From contig NZ_JAHDTF010000022.1 in the NCBI RefSeq assembly GCF_018531465.1, forward strand, positions 62,001 to 126,000: a DNA stretch of 64,000 nucleotides, read 5' to 3'. This DNA comes from Sphaerisporangium fuscum (GTDB lineage Bacteria > Actinomycetota > Actinomycetes > Streptosporangiales > Streptosporangiaceae). The translations under genes were made by a program, and so were the position numbers. Shown here piece by piece: positions 53,936 through 61,936 of the stretch (positions are counted from its first letter, which is position 1; each line of letters begins with the position of its first letter). The notes beneath the pieces are model-generated. The model was given only the letters and a program-made list of their open reading frames with translations. It did no database searches and was not told the DNA's origin.

Positions 53936-54847
53936 ATGGACGAGTTCGTGACCGGAGTGCGGGCGTTCAACCGCTTCTACACCAGGGTCATCGGCGTCCT
54001 GAACGCGCAGATGTACGACACCCCCTACTCCCTCACCGAGGCAAGGGTGCTGTTCGAGCTCCACGAGGAGCACGAGATGGAGACCGGCGAGCTGCGCCGC
54101 CTGCTCGACCTGGACGCCGGGTACCTCAGCCGGATGCTCACCCGGTTCGAGACCGCCGGCCTCGTCACCAGGGAACGCTCGGCCGAGGACGCCAGGCGCC
54201 AGGTCGTCCGGCTCAGCGAGACCGGCGCCAAGACCTTCACCATGCTCGACGAGGCGTCGGCGAGCGTGGTGCGCGCCATGCTGTCGCCCCTCGCGAGCGA
54301 GGACCGGCGGCGCCTGGTCTCGGCCATGGCCACCATCCAGGAGATCCTCGGCGACACCCCCCGGCGCGAGCCGTACGTCATCCGCCCGCTGCGCCCCGGC
54401 GACCTCGGCTGGGTGGTGTACCGGCACGGCGCGCTGTACGCGGAGGAGAACGGCTGGGACCAGACCTTCGAGGCGATGGTCGCCCGCATCGCCGCCGACT
54501 ACGTCGACCGGCGCGACCCCGCGCGCGAGGACGCCTGGATCGCCGAGGTCGACGGCCGGCCGGTCGGCTCGATCTTCTGCGTGAAGAAGGACGACCGCAC
54601 GGCCCAGCTGCGGATGCTGCTGGTGGAGCCGTCCACCCGCGGCATGGGCATCGGCGCGCGCCTCGTCGAGGAGTGCCTGGCCTTCGCCAAGCGGGCCGGG
54701 TACGAGCGGATCACCCTCATGACGGCCGAGACCCAGACCGCCGCCCGCCGCATCTACGCGCGCGCCGGCTTCCAGCTCGACGAACGGCACCTGGTCCCCT
54801 GGCACGGCACCCAGACCAACGAGGAGTACTGGTCCCGCGACCTGTGA
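53936..54847 (+). CDS. Fused MarR-type regulator and GNAT acetyltransferase
   Basis: A 303-residue bifunctional protein. The N-terminal MarR winged helix (about 1-140) has NRFYTRVIGVLNAQMYDTPY, the recognition region ELRRLLDLDAGYLSRMLTRF and the wing DARRQVVRL. The C-terminal GNAT domain (about 150-303) has the acetyl-CoA motif VEPSTRGMGIGARLVEECLA and ITLMTAETQTAARRIYARAG. ATG 53936 (MDEFVTGVRAF) has GAGG 5 nt upstream; ATG 53912 is in-frame and possible. Such fusions are common in actinobacteria, but the ligand and acetyl acceptor are unknown. It is divergent from the lactonase gene. Confidence 0.88.
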   Translation: MDEFVTGVRAFNRFYTRVIGVLNAQMYDTPYSLTEARVLFELHEEHEMETGELRRLLDLDAGYLSRMLTRFETAGLVTRERSAEDARRQVVRLSETGAKTFTMLDEASASVVRAMLSPLASEDRRRLVSAMATIQEILGDTPRREPYVIRPLRPGDLGWVVYRHGALYAEENGWDQTFEAMVARIAADYVDRRDPAREDAWIAEVDGRPVGSIFCVKKDDRTAQLRMLLVEPSTRGMGIGARLVEECLAFAKRAGYERITLMTAETQTAARRIYARAGFQLDERHLVPWHGTQTNEEYWSRDL

Positions 54848-54866
54848 CCTCTGCCTCCCCGGGCGG

Positions 54867-54892
54867 CGTCCCGGCCGCGCGCGGCCGGGACG
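54867..54892. terminator. 26-bp perfect palindrome between converging genes
   Basis: CGTCCCGGCCGCG followed directly by CGCGGCCGGGACG, a fully palindromic bidirectional terminator 20 bp after the MarR-GNAT stop and 31 bp from the decarboxylase stop. Confidence 0.7.
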
Positions 54893-54922
54893 GGCCTGAC
54901 GGGCGCCCGCCCGGGGAACGTC

Positions 54923-56287
54923 TCATCCGGCCGCGACGGCGAGCTTCTCCACCTCGGCGTGCAGGGTCTCCACCCAGGCTTCGCTCTCGGGCTTCATCAG
55001 GACGCTGCGGAGGATCCGGCCGGTCGGGACGTCGGCCGTGAGGCGGTGCCCGCGGGCGGCCAGTGCCGCCGCGCCGACGCCGTAGGTGGCGAGGAACACC
55101 GCCTCGGCCGGAGGCGCCGCCATGCCGGCCTCCATCATCCTGACCGACATGCGGTCCATCTCCGACAGGCGGGCCGCGCGGGGCAGGTACGAGACGATGT
55201 CCAGCTCGGGCGACTGGTAGGGCGCGAGCACCTCGGATCCGGCCAGCAGTTCCGTCCAGCGCAGCACGGCCCGGCGGCCCGGCCGCAGCACCGCGCCGAG
55301 CCCGCCGGGATCGAGCGGCAGGACGCGAAGGGTGAGCCACAGGGCCGCCGCGGAGGCCCCGGCGCGGGAGCACTCCAGAGAGATCTCCCCCAGGTGCAGC
55401 TCCTCGGAGGTGAAGTAGGTGTAGGGCGAGTCGTGCTTGTAGAACCGCCCCACCGCCGGGTCCCTGAACAGGACGGCGCCGCAGCCGTAGGGCTGCAGGC
55501 CGTGCTTGTGCGGATCCACCACGACCGAGTCGCAGGAGGCGATGGCCCGGAACGGCGCCGCGGGGACGCCGTCGGCGGAATCGTCGGCGATCAGGGTGAA
55601 GAAGCCGCCGTACGCGCCGTCCACGTGGACGCGCACGTCATGGCGCTCGCGGAACCCGAGGGCCTGGTCGATCGGGTCGATGGCCCCCAGACCGGTGGTG
55701 CCCGCGGTCATCACGACCGTGCCCACCCGTCCCGTACGCAGCAACGTCTCCAGCGCCTGGAGGTCCATCCTGCCGGCGCCGTCGGTGGCGACGGGGAAGG
55801 AGGGGACGCCGAGCAGGTGGCACATGCGCCCGTGGGTGTAATGGGCGTCTTCGCTGTAGGCGACGCCACGGCCCGGATGCGTCTCACGGGCGACGAACAG
55901 CGCCTCGAGGTTGGCGACGGTGCCACTGGTCGTCAGGTGCCCCAGATGCTCGGTGTATCCGAACATCGAGGCCAGGGCGGCGACGACCTCGCGCTCCATC
56001 CGCGCGGTCGCGGGCCCTCCGTCGAGGGCGTGGTTGTTGGGGTTGACCAACATGGCGGCCAGATACCCCACGACGGCGGCGGGGTGCGGCGGCTTGAGCA
56101 TCTGCGCGGCGTAGCGCGGGTGGAAGAAGGGGTAGTTGTCGCGCAGACGGCCGGCCAGTTCCGCGAAGGCCTCCGCGAAGTCGCCGTCGGTCACGGCCGG
56201 CGCGGGATGCCGTTCGAAGTCGCCGAACTCACGCTGCCACGCGCCGATCTCGTCGGCCGCCGAGCTCAGCCAGTGACGCAGGTCCAT
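54923..56287 (-). CDS. PLP-dependent group II amino acid decarboxylase
   Basis: A 454-residue aspartate-aminotransferase-fold decarboxylase. The PLP lysine is in SVVVDPHKHGLQPYGCGAVL; LTTSGTVANLEALFVARETH binds the phosphate and VHVDGAYGGFFTLI holds the aspartate that contacts the pyridine nitrogen. It belongs to the glutamate/tyrosine/aspartate decarboxylase group; substrate cannot be read from sequence. Ile/Leu-rich stretches near the C-terminus form the small domain. ATG 56287 (MDLRHWLSSAADEIG). A palindrome lies about 100 bp upstream. Divergent from the KAP NTPase gene. Confidence 0.88.
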   Translation of the reverse strand: MDLRHWLSSAADEIGAWQREFGDFERHPAPAVTDGDFAEAFAELAGRLRDNYPFFHPRYAAQMLKPPHPAAVVGYLAAMLVNPNNHALDGGPATARMEREVVAALASMFGYTEHLGHLTTSGTVANLEALFVARETHPGRGVAYSEDAHYTHGRMCHLLGVPSFPVATDGAGRMDLQALETLLRTGRVGTVVMTAGTTGLGAIDPIDQALGFRERHDVRVHVDGAYGGFFTLIADDSADGVPAAPFRAIASCDSVVVDPHKHGLQPYGCGAVLFRDPAVGRFYKHDSPYTYFTSEELHLGEISLECSRAGASAAALWLTLRVLPLDPGGLGAVLRPGRRAVLRWTELLAGSEVLAPYQSPELDIVSYLPRAARLSEMDRMSVRMMEAGMAAPPAEAVFLATYGVGAAALAARGHRLTADVPTGRILRSVLMKPESEAWVETLHAEVEKLAVAAG

Positions 56288-56384
56288 GTGATGCTCTCCT
56301 CGGGGGTGGATGCGGCGCTCCCGGTACGCGTGGCCGTCGGCGGATGCGGCCCGAACGCCCGGAGCCGGCCGGAGATCCGGGGCC

Positions 56385-56398
56385 GTTTGACATCAAAC
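56385..56398 (-). promoter_or_regulatory. Operator-like palindrome upstream of the decarboxylase
   Basis: GTTTGA-CA-TCAAAC, a perfect 6-bp inverted repeat in an AT-richer patch about 100 bp before the decarboxylase start. It could bind a GntR- or LysR-type regulator, but none is adjacent. Confidence 0.4.
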
Positions 56399-56978
56399 AA
56401 ACTAGGTTCGCGGTCTTCCCCGGTCAAGACGATCCGGTGGACCCCGGAAGCGCGGACCGGCCCCGGAGGGCGATTGCGGGCGGCGGCCGGCCGACGTGCC
56501 GCGAGCCATGGCGACCACCCCGTCCCCGCCGGCCCGTACGTCGCCGTGGAAGGCGGGCCGCGTCGCCCGTGCGCCATGGCGCCAGGCGGCGCCAAAGGTC
56601 CGGCAAAGGGTGTGCCGTACGCGCTCGCGCCGCACCCCGGGCAGGAGCCGTCCTCGGGACCATCGTGCGAGCCGCCGTACAGCGGCGCCGGCACCGCCGT
56701 ACCCCGTCCCGCCGACGCGGCGCCGGCAAGGCGACGACCGAGGACACGAAGCACGCAGACGGCACCGGACCACCCCTCGCGCCGAAGGAGGCGGCCCCCG
56801 TGCGACCCCGCCCCTCCGCCGGCACGAACACGCCGTCGTGCCCAGATGTGGCGGCCGGCGGGCGGCCCGGGGCGGGGAGGTGCTCCAGGGCCGTCGCCCG
56901 GCGTGGGGAGGCACCCGAGGGCCGCGCCCGGGAGGCGGGTGGGACGGTCCGGGGTCGGCCGGTGCCCGGAGGTCGCCG
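56399..56978. other. Gap between the decarboxylase and the KAP NTPase gene
   Basis: About 580 bp without a supported gene. The KAP reading frame stays open through the right half of this region, but the amino-acid string is arginine/proline-rich shadow and the good ribosome site (CGGAGG) precedes ATG 56979. Small hairpins abound, none terminator-like. Confidence 0.5.
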
Positions 56979-59900
56979 ATGACGTCCCTGATCGTCACCT
57001 CGCCGCCCGCTCCGCCGATCAGGGCGCGTAAGGCGCTGGTGTTCCTGGATCGTGGGAGCGGCCGGGCCGGTGACGGGGCCGATCGGCGGCTCGTCCACGC
57101 CCTCGGCGCCGAGGGGTACGCGGTGGAGACCGCCGAATGCGACTCGGGCGACCATCGGCGGGTGGGGGCGTTCCTCGACGCGGTCGAGCCCGGCGACCTG
57201 CTCCTGGTGCGATGGTCGACCGAGTCGGGCTGGGGGCGGCGCGAGTTCGGCGCGCTGATGGACGAGTTCGCCCGCAGGGTTGAGCGGTCGGACGGCGCGG
57301 CGCTCCTGCTGATCGTCGACTTCGGGTGGCTCGTCACCGCCAACCCCGCCCAGCCGCATCCGAACGTGAGCAGACTGCCGGTCCGGGGCGAACCGGTGGC
57401 CGCCGCCGCGGCGCTCACCACCAGCGCGAGCGTGCCCGGCGGACGCCCAGGGCGCGCCGTCTCCCTCACCGCCATCCTCGCCGACGGCATCCTGTCGGGC
57501 GAGGCCGACCTCGACGGCGACGGCACCGTCTCGGTCGGCGACCTCTACAGGTACGCCGAGGAGCGCTGCGCGGACCTCGGCGCCGACCGGCGGCCCTACA
57601 TGCTCACCTACGGCGAGGGCGAGCTGATCCCCGTCGCCGCCGCCCAAGCGGCCGTCCACGATCTCGGCGCCGCCTTCGGCACCGCGCTCGCCCGCCTCGC
57701 CGTCCTCGGCGACGTGGTGCCGCCGCTGTCGGCGTCCGAGCTGGTCGGCAGGATCTACGAGGTGCACCTCGGCGAGGACGCCCGGCAGTTGCTGCGCCGC
57801 GCCGCCCTGCTGGCCGAGGACGAGCCGGTCACCGTGGAGATGGCGGAGCTGCTGCTGGAGTGCGCTCCCCGCGGCCCGGAAGAGGATGACCGCTCCGCGG
57901 GCCCCGGCGCCGAGGGTGGCCGTCCGAGCGAATTCGGCGAGGAGACACGCTCCGCCCCTGGCAGCGGGCACGACGATCACCCACTCACCGAGACCGACGA
58001 GGCGAGCCGAACCCCCGGCGCACAGCACAGAGATCACCCGGACGGAGGGGCACGCCGTACCCCCGGCACACGGCACGACGGCCCCCCGGAGGCGGAGGCC
58101 CAGACCTTCGGCCCACGGCACAAGGGTCACCCGGGCGAGGGGACACGCCGTACTCCTGGTGGCCGCGGGCGGGTGGTCGGGGAGGTCCTCCGCGAGTTGT
58201 CGGCGTGGGGGCTGCTGGGGGACGCCACGCCGTTCGCCGACCCCGCCGTCCGGCGGGCCGCCGCCGCTCGGCTGGACGGCGAGGAACTGGTGCTGGTGTC
58301 GGCCCTGCTGCGCCGCCGGAGAGCGGCCCGTCGCGCCGTACGGCCCCGCGCCCGGCTCACCGGCGACCGGTGGACGGTCCACGACCGGCTCGGGCACCGG
58401 GTGCACGCCGAGGCGGTCGCCGCGTTCGTCCGTCACCCCGACACGAGGCCACCCCTCACCATCGGGATCAAGGGACCGTGGGGCGCCGGCAAGACGTCCC
58501 TCATGCGGATGGTGCAGGACCTGCTGGATCCCGGCGCCGCCGAGGACCACCCCGCGCCGATCCACCTCAACCGGCTGCGGCGCCGCTCGCAGCAGGTGAC
58601 GAACGCCGAGGTGCTCGCCCGCGCGTCGGTGCCGGACGACGCCGGGGCCGGGCGGGCCGTACCCGGCGAACTGCCGCTGCGGGACGCCGACTGGCGGCCG
58701 ACGGTGTGGTTCAACCCGTGGATGTACCAGAACGGCGAGCAGGTGTGGGCCGGGCTGGCCCACGAGATCATCAGCCAGGTGACCGGCCGTCTCCCCCGGG
58801 GCGAGCGCGAGCGGTTCTGGCTGGAGCTGAACCTCGCGAGGATCGACCGGGAGGCGGTGCGGCGGCGGGCGTACCGGCTGGCCGCGACCCGGTTGCTGCC
58901 GGTGGCCCTCGCGCTGTGCGCCACACTGCTGCTCACCGCCGCCGCGCTCGCCGCCTCCGCCCTGCTGCCGGCCATCGGCGCCGTCCTGCGCGGCACGGCC
59001 GCCGCGGTCGGGTCGGGCGGCACGGTGATCGTGGTCGCCGCCGCGGCCGTACGACTGGCGCGGTTCCTCGGCGAGTCGGCCGACACCGCGTTCCGCAAGC
59101 TGGTGCGCCAGCCCGACCTGCTCGGCGTGTCGCCGGAGCTGGTCAAGGAGCTCACGCCGGATCCGGGGTACCGCTCCAAGACGGGTTTCCTGCACCTGGT
59201 GCAGACCGACATGCGTCGCGTGCTCGGCATGGTGGCCACCGAGGAGCGTCCTCTGGTGGTCTTCGTGGACGACCTGGACCGCTGCTCCCCCGGCACGGTC
59301 GCCCAGGTCATCGAGGCGGTCAACCTGTTCCTCGCCGGGGAGTTCCCCAACTGCGTGTTCGTGCTGGCGATGGAGCCGGAGGTCGTCGCGGCGCACGTCG
59401 AGGTGGCCTACCAGGACCTCGCCCGCACGCTGCCCCCGCCCGCCGAGGAGCGGTCGGGGCTGGGGTGGCGGTTCCTGGAGAAGATCGTGCAACTGCCGCT
59501 CAGCGTGCCCCTGCTGGACGACGACGACCGGATCCCGGCGTACCTGCGCACCCTCCTCGACGTCCCCGCCGAGCCGCGTGCCGAGGAGGCCGCCGGGCGG
59601 GAGGGCGACCGGCCCGCCGAGCCGGAGCTGGTCGACCGGATGGAGGCGGCGATCCGCACCCTGGGCCCGACGGCCGACGACCTGGACCTGGCGGCGCGCA
59701 GGGTGCAGGAGACGCTGGGCGGCGACGCGGCCGGGGACGACGCGGTCGGCGGCCTGTCGGCGGAGGTCCGGCTGGCGGCCGACCGGGTCTACGACGATCT
59801 CTACAGTGACGAGAAGGCCTACGTGGCGATCGAGCGGACCCTCCCTGCCCTGACGGTGAGCAACCCGCGGGAGCTGAAGAGGTACGTGAACGTGTTCCGG

Positions 59901-60248
59901 TTCTACTCGTTCGTGACCTATCGGCAGGCGCTCGCGGGCGCCGCGAGGGCGAGCGACGAGGAGGTGGCGAAGCTGGCGGTGCTGGCGATCCGGTGGCCGC
60001 ACCTGCTGTCGCTGCTCGCCCGCGACCCGGACGGGCCCGGCCGCGCGGGGACCGTCCTGTCCCGGCTGGAGGAGGCGGCGGCCTGCGCCCGCCCGGACGA
60101 GTGGAGGGCCGCGCTGGCCGAGGTAGGTCTGCTCACCGGCACCGGGGACGGGGCCGGACACGGGAACGGGGCGGCGCGCTGGGACGCCCTGCACGCCCTG
60201 CTGTCCACCCACCCCCCGATCGCCCACCTGGCCCGCGACCTGCTGTGA
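56979..60248 (+). CDS. KAP-family P-loop NTPase with degenerate caspase-like N-terminus
   Basis: A 1089-residue membrane NTPase. Residues 1-220 read like a bacterial caspase-type domain: LVHALGAEGYAVETAECDSG, PGDLLLVRWSTES where an SGHG is normal, LLLIVDFGWLVTA where the catalytic DxCYSG is normal, and the diagnostic tail LSGEADLDGDGTVSVGDLYR. Both catalytic residues look lost. A helical segment leads to a 16-residue repeat linker (about 307-397), then a winged-helix-like part. The KAP ATPase has Walker A IGIKGPWGAGKTSLMRM (about 497) and Walker B PLVVFVDDLDRCSPGTV (about 760); two transmembrane helices (about 634-690) are inserted between them. GGAGG precedes ATG 56979. Role unknown; related families act in conflict or defence systems. 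Confidence 0.88.
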   Translation: MTSLIVTSPPAPPIRARKALVFLDRGSGRAGDGADRRLVHALGAEGYAVETAECDSGDHRRVGAFLDAVEPGDLLLVRWSTESGWGRREFGALMDEFARRVERSDGAALLLIVDFGWLVTANPAQPHPNVSRLPVRGEPVAAAAALTTSASVPGGRPGRAVSLTAILADGILSGEADLDGDGTVSVGDLYRYAEERCADLGADRRPYMLTYGEGELIPVAAAQAAVHDLGAAFGTALARLAVLGDVVPPLSASELVGRIYEVHLGEDARQLLRRAALLAEDEPVTVEMAELLLECAPRGPEEDDRSAGPGAEGGRPSEFGEETRSAPGSGHDDHPLTETDEASRTPGAQHRDHPDGGARRTPGTRHDGPPEAEAQTFGPRHKGHPGEGTRRTPGGRGRVVGEVLRELSAWGLLGDATPFADPAVRRAAAARLDGEELVLVSALLRRRRAARRAVRPRARLTGDRWTVHDRLGHRVHAEAVAAFVRHPDTRPPLTIGIKGPWGAGKTSLMRMVQDLLDPGAAEDHPAPIHLNRLRRRSQQVTNAEVLARASVPDDAGAGRAVPGELPLRDADWRPTVWFNPWMYQNGEQVWAGLAHEIISQVTGRLPRGERERFWLELNLARIDREAVRRRAYRLAATRLLPVALALCATLLLTAAALAASALLPAIGAVLRGTAAAVGSGGTVIVVAAAAVRLARFLGESADTAFRKLVRQPDLLGVSPELVKELTPDPGYRSKTGFLHLVQTDMRRVLGMVATEERPLVVFVDDLDRCSPGTVAQVIEAVNLFLAGEFPNCVFVLAMEPEVVAAHVEVAYQDLARTLPPPAEERSGLGWRFLEKIVQLPLSVPLLDDDDRIPAYLRTLLDVPAEPRAEEAAGREGDRPAEPELVDRMEAAIRTLGPTADDLDLAARRVQETLGGDAAGDDAVGGLSAEVRLAADRVYDDLYSDEKAYVAIERTLPALTVSNPRELKRYVNVFRFYSFVTYRQALAGAARASDEEVAKLAVLAIRWPHLLSLLARDPDGPGRAGTVLSRLEEAAACARPDEWRAALAEVGLLTGTGDGAGHGNGAARWDALHALLSTHPPIAHLARDLL
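57956..58165 (+). repeat. ~48-bp tandem repeat encoding the KAP linker
   Basis: Four imperfect in-frame units encode a 16-residue repeat of the form PG-x-x-H-x-D/G-H-P-x-x-G-x-R-R-T (PGSGHDDHPLTETDEASRT; PGAQHRDHPDGGARRT; PGTRHDGPPEAEAQTF; GPRHKGHPGEGTRRT). DNA identity is moderate, with gatcaccc and ggggcacgccgtac blocks recurring. Confidence 0.65.
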
Positions 60249-60271
60249 TCCCCCAGATCCCAGCGATCACG

Positions 60272-60294
60272 ACCTGCGGTGATCCCCCGCAGGT
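60272..60294 (+). terminator. Hairpin after the KAP NTPase gene
   Basis: Perfect 8-bp stem ACCTGCGG / CCGCAGGT with a TGATCCC loop, 24 bp past the stop codon. Confidence 0.5.
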
Positions 60295-60452
60295 CACGCC
60301 GTCATGACCCCTGCAAGCCACGATCACGACCCCCCGTGGGCCACCGCAGCCGCCGCAGGGGACTGTCCATTGGACGTGTCGCCTTCATCCGGCGCCCGGC
60401 GGCGGGGTGTGGTGTGGCGGATACGGTGGCCCGGCTTCGGGCGGTGCGCCGG

Positions 60453-60920
60453 TCAGCGCTGGGCCTGGATCATCCAGTGCTGCTTCTCCAGGTCCTGGGT
60501 GATCGCGATGAGGAGGTCCTGCGTGACCGGGTCGGCCTCCTCGGTCGCGCCGACGCGCTCGCGCATGCGCGAGATGGTCGAACCCAGGATCTCGGTGAAG
60601 GCGTCGACGACCTTGCCGTCCTCGATGTAGCCCGGGCTGAGCTGCGGTATCTGCGTGTCGCGGGCCACGGTCGAGGCGCGCCCGTCGGGGTTGACCCCCA
60701 GGGCGACCGCGCGCTCGGCCACCGTGTCGGCACCGGTCCGCGCCAGCGCGACGATCTCGTCCAGTTGCAGGTGCAGTGAGCGGAAGTTGCGCCCGATCAG
60801 GTTCCAGTGGGCCTGCTTGCCGATCAGCGAGAGGTCGAGGAGATCGATCAGCGCTCCCTGAAGGGCCTCGCCGGTGACCTTCTGCTTGTCAGGCGGCAGC
60901 GGGCTGGTGATCTGGGACAT
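60453..60920 (-). CDS. dps: Dps-family ferritin-like DNA-protection protein
   Basis: A 155-residue ferritin-like protein that oxidises and stores iron and shields DNA. The ferroxidase-type motif is in GKQAHWNLIGRNFRSLHLQL, followed by DEIVALARTGADTVAERAVA and TQDLLIAITQDLEKQHWMIQ. It lacks the long basic tail some Dps use for DNA binding; the N-terminus MSQITSPLPPDKQKVTG is short. ATG 60920. It is divergent from the MerR regulator gene across 110 bp. Confidence 0.93.
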   Translation of the reverse strand: MSQITSPLPPDKQKVTGEALQGALIDLLDLSLIGKQAHWNLIGRNFRSLHLQLDEIVALARTGADTVAERAVALGVNPDGRASTVARDTQIPQLSPGYIEDGKVVDAFTEILGSTISRMRERVGATEEADPVTQDLLIAITQDLEKQHWMIQAQR

Positions 60921-60994
60921 GATTGTCTCCCCCTGAGGAGTCGTTCGGGACCTCTTACTTAGAACGCCCTAACCGGTCTGCCCCGCCCTAAACG

Positions 60995-61024
60995 TTGACA
61001 CTGTAATGATTGCAGTGTCAGTAT
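60995..61024 (+). promoter_or_regulatory. MerR-type promoter and operator
   Basis: TTGACA (60995-61000) and CAGTAT (61019-61024) are 18 bp apart, a slightly stretched spacer typical of MerR-controlled promoters. A perfect 8-bp inverted repeat TGACACTG-9-CAGTGTCA (60996-61020) fills the region from -35 to -10. The ATG lies 6 nt after the -10, so the mRNA is probably leaderless. Confidence 0.65.
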
Positions 61025-61030
61025 CGAGGT

Positions 61031-61936
61031 ATGAGTGACACCTGGACCATCGGGGAGCTGGCGGAGCGGGCGGCGGACACGCTGGGCCCGTCCTCGCCGC
61101 GGCCCAACGGCCGGGTCCGCGACGTGCCCAACGAGCGGCTCATCCGCTGGTACACCACCATCGGCCTGCTGGACCCGCCGCTGACCCGCCGTGGCCGGGT
61201 CGCGCTGTACGGCAGGAGGCACCTCCTGCAGCTCGTCGCGATCAAACGCCGGCAGGCCGAGGGCCGGTCCATCGCCGACATCCAGGCCGAGCTCGCCGGG
61301 GCCACCGACGCCGCTCTGGAAGGCATCGCCCGGCTCCCCGGCGACCCGCCCGCCGGGAGCGCCGCGCCCCCGCAGGCCCGGCCGCGCTTCTGGGCCGAAC
61401 GGCCCGCCGCACCCGACGTACCCTCCCGCCCCACCCAGCCCGTCGCCCCGGACCCGCTGCCCCACCCGGCACCAGCGGTCGTAGGAGACCCACTCCACGC
61501 ACCACCAGTCGCACCAGGTCCGCCGCCCCACCACACACCTGCGATCGCACCGGCACCGCCGGTCGCGCCGGATCCGGTGCCCCGCCTCGCACCACCCGCG
61601 CAGCCTGCCGTGCCCGACATGCCGCCCTCTCCCGCGCGGGCCTTCCCCGCCAGGGCCGCGGGGGGTGTCGCGGAACAGGCGGCGGCCGCCGTCTCATACG
61701 CGGCCGCGGCCCACCTCGACGGCCTGCTGCACGGCGTGCGGCTCGCGCCCGGGGTGACGCTGCTGCTCGACGGGCACACGCCCACCCCCGCCGACGTCGC
61801 CGCCGTGCGGGAGGCCGCGGCACCGCTGCTCGCCCTGCTGCGTGAGCGGCGCCTGTGCGCCCCGTCCCCCGCGGACGGCCGGACCCGCCCGGCCGCCGGC
61901 CCCGACCAGTTCCCGTCCGAAGGGATCGAGCCATGA
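61031..61936 (+). CDS. MerR-family regulator with long proline-rich linker
   Basis: A 301-residue protein. The MerR winged helix (about 1-90) is TWTIGELAERAADTLGP, then LIRWYTTIGLLDPPLTRRGR, VALYGRRHLLQLVAIKRRQA and GRSIADIQAELAG. A ~115-residue Pro/Ala/His linker with PVAPDP-type repeats follows, then a C-terminal helical/strand domain (AAAAHLDGLLHGVRLAPGVT; PADVAAVREAAAPLLALLRE). The ATG at 61031 lies just after a -10 element; an upstream TTG at 61010 is inside the operator. Its stop overlaps the VIT/vWA start (ATGA), so the two are coupled. Inducer unknown. Confidence 0.85.
   Translation: MSDTWTIGELAERAADTLGPSSPRPNGRVRDVPNERLIRWYTTIGLLDPPLTRRGRVALYGRRHLLQLVAIKRRQAEGRSIADIQAELAGATDAALEGIARLPGDPPAGSAAPPQARPRFWAERPAAPDVPSRPTQPVAPDPLPHPAPAVVGDPLHAPPVAPGPPPHHTPAIAPAPPVAPDPVPRLAPPAQPAVPDMPPSPARAFPARAAGGVAEQAAAAVSYAAAAHLDGLLHGVRLAPGVTLLLDGHTPTPADVAAVREAAAPLLALLRERRLCAPSPADGRTRPAAGPDQFPSEGIEP

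Noticed and set aside
56424..60227. 1267-codon open frame antisense to the KAP NTPase gene
   Set aside because: Shadow of the KAP gene; the sense strand has intact Walker A and B motifs and a good ribosome site.
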